64,000 bases of DNA. Source: Sitta carolinensis. Its lineage: Eukaryota; Chordata; Aves; Passeriformes; Sittidae. Numbering within the stretch: the first letter of the stretch is position 1; each line of letters opens with the position of its first letter. Positions 63,409 through 64,000 of this stretch are shown one piece after another. A program made the position numbers and the translations under genes. The notes beneath the pieces were generated by a model. That model worked only from the letters and a program-made list of their open reading frames with translations, did no database searches and was not told where the DNA came from. The stretch spans positions 33,947,870 through 34,011,869 of the forward strand of contig JAVUNC010000006.1 of assembly GCA_032173965.1 (NCBI GenBank), given 5' to 3'.

Positions 63409-64000
63409 GTGAGATTTTTGGTTTCTGCTCATTAATCTGTGGTGACTGCTGTATTGTTTTGGCTAGTGTAGGGACTGGGGGCTCAAAGAAGCTTGCTACA
63501 GGAAATGGAGAGAAAATTGTTTGTGTATGTTCAGCCATGCTTTTTCTTCTGAAAACGCAATACGGTTATCTTCATCTATTCCTCATGGCCAGAGGCTGTT
63601 TCCTTACTTTTTTTTTTGTTATCCTCAAAGACATCATAGCATTTGGAGATGCAGGTACAAAAAGGGTTGTTTTGTGGTAGGGTTTTGTATGCGAAGGGGT
63701 TTGCTGTAAAAGGTGTAAGACTTTGTTAAAACAGGAAACCTTTTCTTAAAGGCATTGCTAGAAAATAAGATATTGATGAATAATGATTTTGCCACTAGAA
63801 TATAAACCTTAAATTGATAGGAAAAATAAATCTGCTTAGCTTGAGGGTAGGCTTCTTACACTCTACTTGAACACTTTGGTGTTCAGGCAGTTGTTTGTTC
63901 AAAAGTCCTCTAAGAGAGCAAAGTGCAGGAATAACTGCGGTTGCACAGCACTTGTTGGGTGTCATTCTTGAACTGTCAGTGTTTCTCTACTGTAACAGTG
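63409..64000 (+). other. CCDC88C intron 3, partial
   Basis: Start of the next intron, running off the window. Nothing recognisable apart from a T13 run near 63608-63620. Confidence 0.85.

Overview
The window is nuclear DNA from a vertebrate, almost certainly a bird. It has large AT-rich introns, two CpG-island promoters, three CR1 (chicken repeat 1) LINE fragments and two endogenous-retrovirus LTR pieces of kinds I associate with bird genomes, probably a songbird or close relative. The organism call is inference from the repeats and from gene order; no species name can be read from the sequence.

Layout. 1-2.9 kb is intergenic and AT-rich, with an A/C-rich tract, a CR1 fragment and an A45 run. 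A CpG island at about 3.0-4.2 kb carries the promoter, a long 5' UTR with four short upstream ORFs, and the first coding exon of PPP4R3A (SMEK1), regulatory subunit 3A of protein phosphatase 4. All 15 coding exons of PPP4R3A can be placed on the + strand between 4147 and 44821. Every junction is GT-AG, all phases agree, and they join into one 821-residue frame. Its introns hold a solo LTR (intron 2), a second LTR fragment (intron 11), a CR1 piece (intron 1), several long homopolymers and perfect hairpins. The 3' UTR follows at 44.8 to about 45.6 kb.

45.6-54.9 kb is intergenic. Just past the PPP4R3A 3' end, on the opposite strand, three short segments at 46357-45756 have good splice signals, matching phases, a start, a stop and a poly(A) signal. 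They may be a small convergent gene. From 52.9 kb the sequence turns GC-rich, with a (CCCGACCCCAT)n-like minisatellite at 53.3-53.6 kb.

A second CpG island (54.9-56.3 kb) holds the promoter and first two coding exons of CCDC88C (DAPLE), a HOOK-domain coiled-coil Wnt/G-protein regulator. Its third coding exon is at 63.3 kb and the gene runs off the right edge. PPP4R3A followed by CCDC88C on the same strand matches the order I recall for human 14q32, which supports both paralogue calls over PPP4R3B and CCDC88A.

The two named genes are independent: one encodes a phosphatase targeting subunit, the other a cytoskeletal and signalling scaffold. There are no operons, CRISPR arrays, rRNAs or recognisable tRNAs. 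The least explained part of the window is 40.6-48 kb, where several open segments on both strands are not accounted for by PPP4R3A.
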